Assembly: GCF_035582795.1 (NCBI RefSeq)
Contig: NC_134368.1
Span: 31,246,501-31,310,500 of the forward strand
Source: Mycteria americana
Taxonomy: Eukaryota > Chordata > Aves > Ciconiiformes > Ciconiidae
Direction of reading: 5' to 3'
Length of the DNA stretch: 64,000 nucleotides
Below, one piece after another: positions 61,544 to 64,000 of the stretch. Position 1 is the stretch's first letter. The number at the start of each line of letters is the position of its first letter. Under the pieces are notes generated by a model. It had not been told where the DNA came from, did not search any database, and was given only the letters and a program-made list of their open reading frames with translations. The translations under genes were made by a program, and so were the position numbers.

Positions 61544-64000
61544 GTAAATATCCTGCACTACATAGGATGTGAAAAATGAGAGATGCATTATCATCAAATG
61601 CTTGATGATACTGAATTAAAGACAGCTCATTCCATGCACGTTTGGCTGTATGTGCAGAATTTCATAAGTTTATGTTCTACTCTTTTCTTAAATATATCTG
61701 CAAGATACAAACAGGAACTTTTATCTTTACTTTCTCAGTAAGTATAATCCCAAGTAGTAAATAATTACCTAAAGACTAAATGTTGGATCATGTTTCCTTG
61801 AAAATGTTTGAAATGGGAAGCTGTTTTCTGTAATTCAGCTACTGTTAATACTATTGAGAGGTACATGTTAACGAATCTTTCTACAAACTTTTGAACTAAA
61901 AGTATGGCATACCATGAATTTGTGTCAGAAGTTGGATTCTCTGGTGTCTAAGGTCAAAGCAACAACAGAAGCTTTAATTCCCCTTTCCCCTCACAGTATG
62001 TATGAATTCCCGAAAGTCTGATAAGAATTGCATTTGTGCCGTATCCTTTCTTTCAGAGGTCTTATTAGCACCTGATATTTTTATCCAGCATCCTATGTCT
62101 GTGAATCTTAGAGGAATCAAAGGTCTTTGAGAACTCTTCTCATTGTTAAATCTGGTTTGAAGTTTACTGATATTTACTGAACATTTACTGAAACTTGATA
62201 TTTATGGAAATTTACTGGGGGGAGTGTTATGGGCATTTGCACAGATAGTGCAGTTACCTGAGTGTTGGCATTTTAAGGAATTAAGTTCAAAAGGACTTAG
62301 CAAGGAACTAAGAAGAATAGTCAGTGAGAAATGAAAATAGATGGAGAAACTTTGGGGACTATTCGAGTAGGAAAGTGAAGGATTTGTTTATAGAAGAGAC
62401 TGATTTAAGGTGCAGCCCCTTTCCTTATTTTCTCCTTTTGTTCCTTGCATTCTTTTGCTTGACTTGTTCTGAAATCAAGCTGAGCAGTTTCTTTGCTATT
62501 CTGTTCACATAGGGAATCTTTTAAAAGTTTCTCTGCTAAGACTCTTACGTATAAGCAAGGAATTAACTTTATTATTTCTATGCAACAACTTTGTGTGGGG
62601 CTTTATAGGGTTTAAATCCTCGTAGCAGAGGTGGCTTTCTTCAATTGCTGCTGCTGATTTTAAAACTATTAACTACTGCTGCCTGGCAAGCTCTGGCTTT
62701 CATCAGTGATTGTCATACACAAAATGGTGCAACCTAGAAAACAGAAGAGAAGAGATTTAAAGATGAAATAATTCTGCCATTTTCCAAGTTTTTGTGCATA
62801 AATATAAAAAATGGGGTGTCTGAAGAGACTATACTACTGCTCTGGCAATTTTGTGATGTTTCCTTACTGTAGGGGGGACAGAAAGCAGAGGAACGTGACA
62901 CTAATGCTGACTGCAGTATTAAGCTGCATTAAAACCTTTCTGATAAAATAATATAGGTAATGGATTGCAAGTTTTTAGAAAGTAATTATTTTAATTGTAA
63001 TTATGGTACAGAAAAGGTGATCTAAGCTGTATATTATTAAAAGCATGAGAGGAACCCACACACACCCCAAATGCACTTGGTGCATGGATGTCATACAGGT
63101 ATACTGGACTGTTCTTATGAAACCCCTCACCTGTTGAGCTTTTAAAGGTGAAAGAAATCCACATGTGTTACAGATTTAGCAATCAGGTTTGGCTTTAGTC
63201 TTGTGGTTTACAGACAGGTTTATGACATACACTTGTTGAGAAGGTCTCCTTCAACATCCTTCCGTGCTTCGAGTAGATTCGAAAATAACGATTAAGAGCT
63301 GTGGATTTGGTTTCTTCAGGCCTGTGTTTTAATTGTGCTGTTGCCAGCTCTTTATCTTCAAAGCTGTTCCTAAAATAGAATCTTCCATCCCTCCTAGGTT
63401 CAGTGGAGGAGGAGGAAAAAAACTACTCTTACCCAATATTAAACCGGGACTACTTGCCAGAAAATTTAAGTATTCCAAATATAAAACATCCTCCAAAAGC
63501 CCCTTTGAAAAAGGATCTTGCTTTGAAGTTAGATCTCTTGTTCTGAATTCATTCACTCTTGCGATTCAAATCTTTTTCGAGGAACGAGTCCTGGAACGAT
63601 TCAAAGGGCCAAAGCAGAAAATTCTCAAATACTCCAAGGAGATCAGTGGCTGTGGCAAAAAATGTGTTGCTTTTTGTTTGCTTGGTTTATTGCTATGTTG
63701 GAGTAATTTAAATCTAAAGAAGAATGTGGATGCTTCTGTTTAACAGGCTTTAAAAGTTGGTTTATGTGTTTTGGTTTAAGAGTGTAGTTAAAATGTGACA
63801 TGTATTTGTGATATTAAAAAAAAAAAAAAATTACTCTGAAGTACCGAACTTCTGTTGCACAACTTTGGGAAGTTTGACTGCCTAGGCTTACACCAGGGCT
63901 TAGCAAGTAACTGTACATCTGTTCAGCCCCAGCAATCTAAGTGTGTACTTTTTATGTTGTGGTAAAGGAGAGAGAATTTGACTTAGTTTAGCCTGTGGCA
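61544..64000 (+). other. FIP1L1: FIP1L1 intron 12 (part; runs off the window)
   Basis: Starts at GTAAAT and contains no sequence matching the expected FPPPPGAPPPSL exon. An imperfect series of TTTACTGA-like words lies at 62162-62216. Otherwise plain. Confidence 0.75.

Noticed and set aside
63360-63745. Plus-strand frame of 136 codons near the right end, considered as FIP1L1 exon 13
   Set aside because: It does not begin with the expected proline-rich FPPPPGAPPP sequence and resembles no known protein.
1-64000. CRISPR arrays, operons, prophage or other prokaryotic systems
   Set aside because: The sequence is clearly vertebrate: spliced FIP1L1 and SCFD2 exons, CpG islands, LTRs and CR1 relics. 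No spaced direct repeats of CRISPR type were seen.

Overview
This is vertebrate, almost certainly avian, nuclear DNA: sparse short coding exons with GT-AG boundaries sit in long AT-rich introns, two CpG islands mark promoters, and there are relics of CR1 LINEs. A solo LTR of a bird-typical ERVL-like family at 8730-9247 suggests a neoavian bird, but the species cannot be named. No prokaryotic genes, CRISPR arrays or tRNA/rRNA genes were seen. I found no previously undescribed system. The main content is two head-to-head genes and their introns.

Layout. Positions 1-33331 hold the 5' part of SCFD2 (Sec1 family domain containing 2) on the minus strand. Exon 1 (32590-33331) carries a perfect Kozak ATG and lies in a CpG island. 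Exon 2 is at 23686-23854. The rest of SCFD2 must lie to the left of the window, so 1-23685 is intron 2 as far as I can see. That intron holds two LTR relics, a MIR-like SINE, a 30-base C tract and two GC-rich patches. Positions 33332-37716 separate the two start codons. They contain the two CpG islands and about 3 kb of AT-rich DNA between them.

FIP1L1 (the Fip1 subunit of the cleavage and polyadenylation factor CPSF) begins at 37717 on the plus strand. Twelve coding exons can be placed up to 61543, all with matching reading phase. They encode about 374 residues: an acidic N-terminus, the conserved Fip1 motif, a serine-rich cassette, the conserved [18 protein letters not shown] block and a proline-rich stretch. 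The C-terminal arginine/aspartate-rich exons lie beyond the right edge. FIP1L1 introns hold two old CR1 LINE fragments and one unusually strong orphan splice acceptor.

The two genes are not known to act in one pathway. SCFD2 belongs to the Sec1/Munc18 membrane-trafficking family, while FIP1L1 acts in nuclear pre-mRNA 3'-end formation. Their divergent neighbourhood is the same as in mammals, which supports both identifications. Exon boundaries were set by eye from splice consensus, phase continuity and remembered human protein sequence. No alignments were run.
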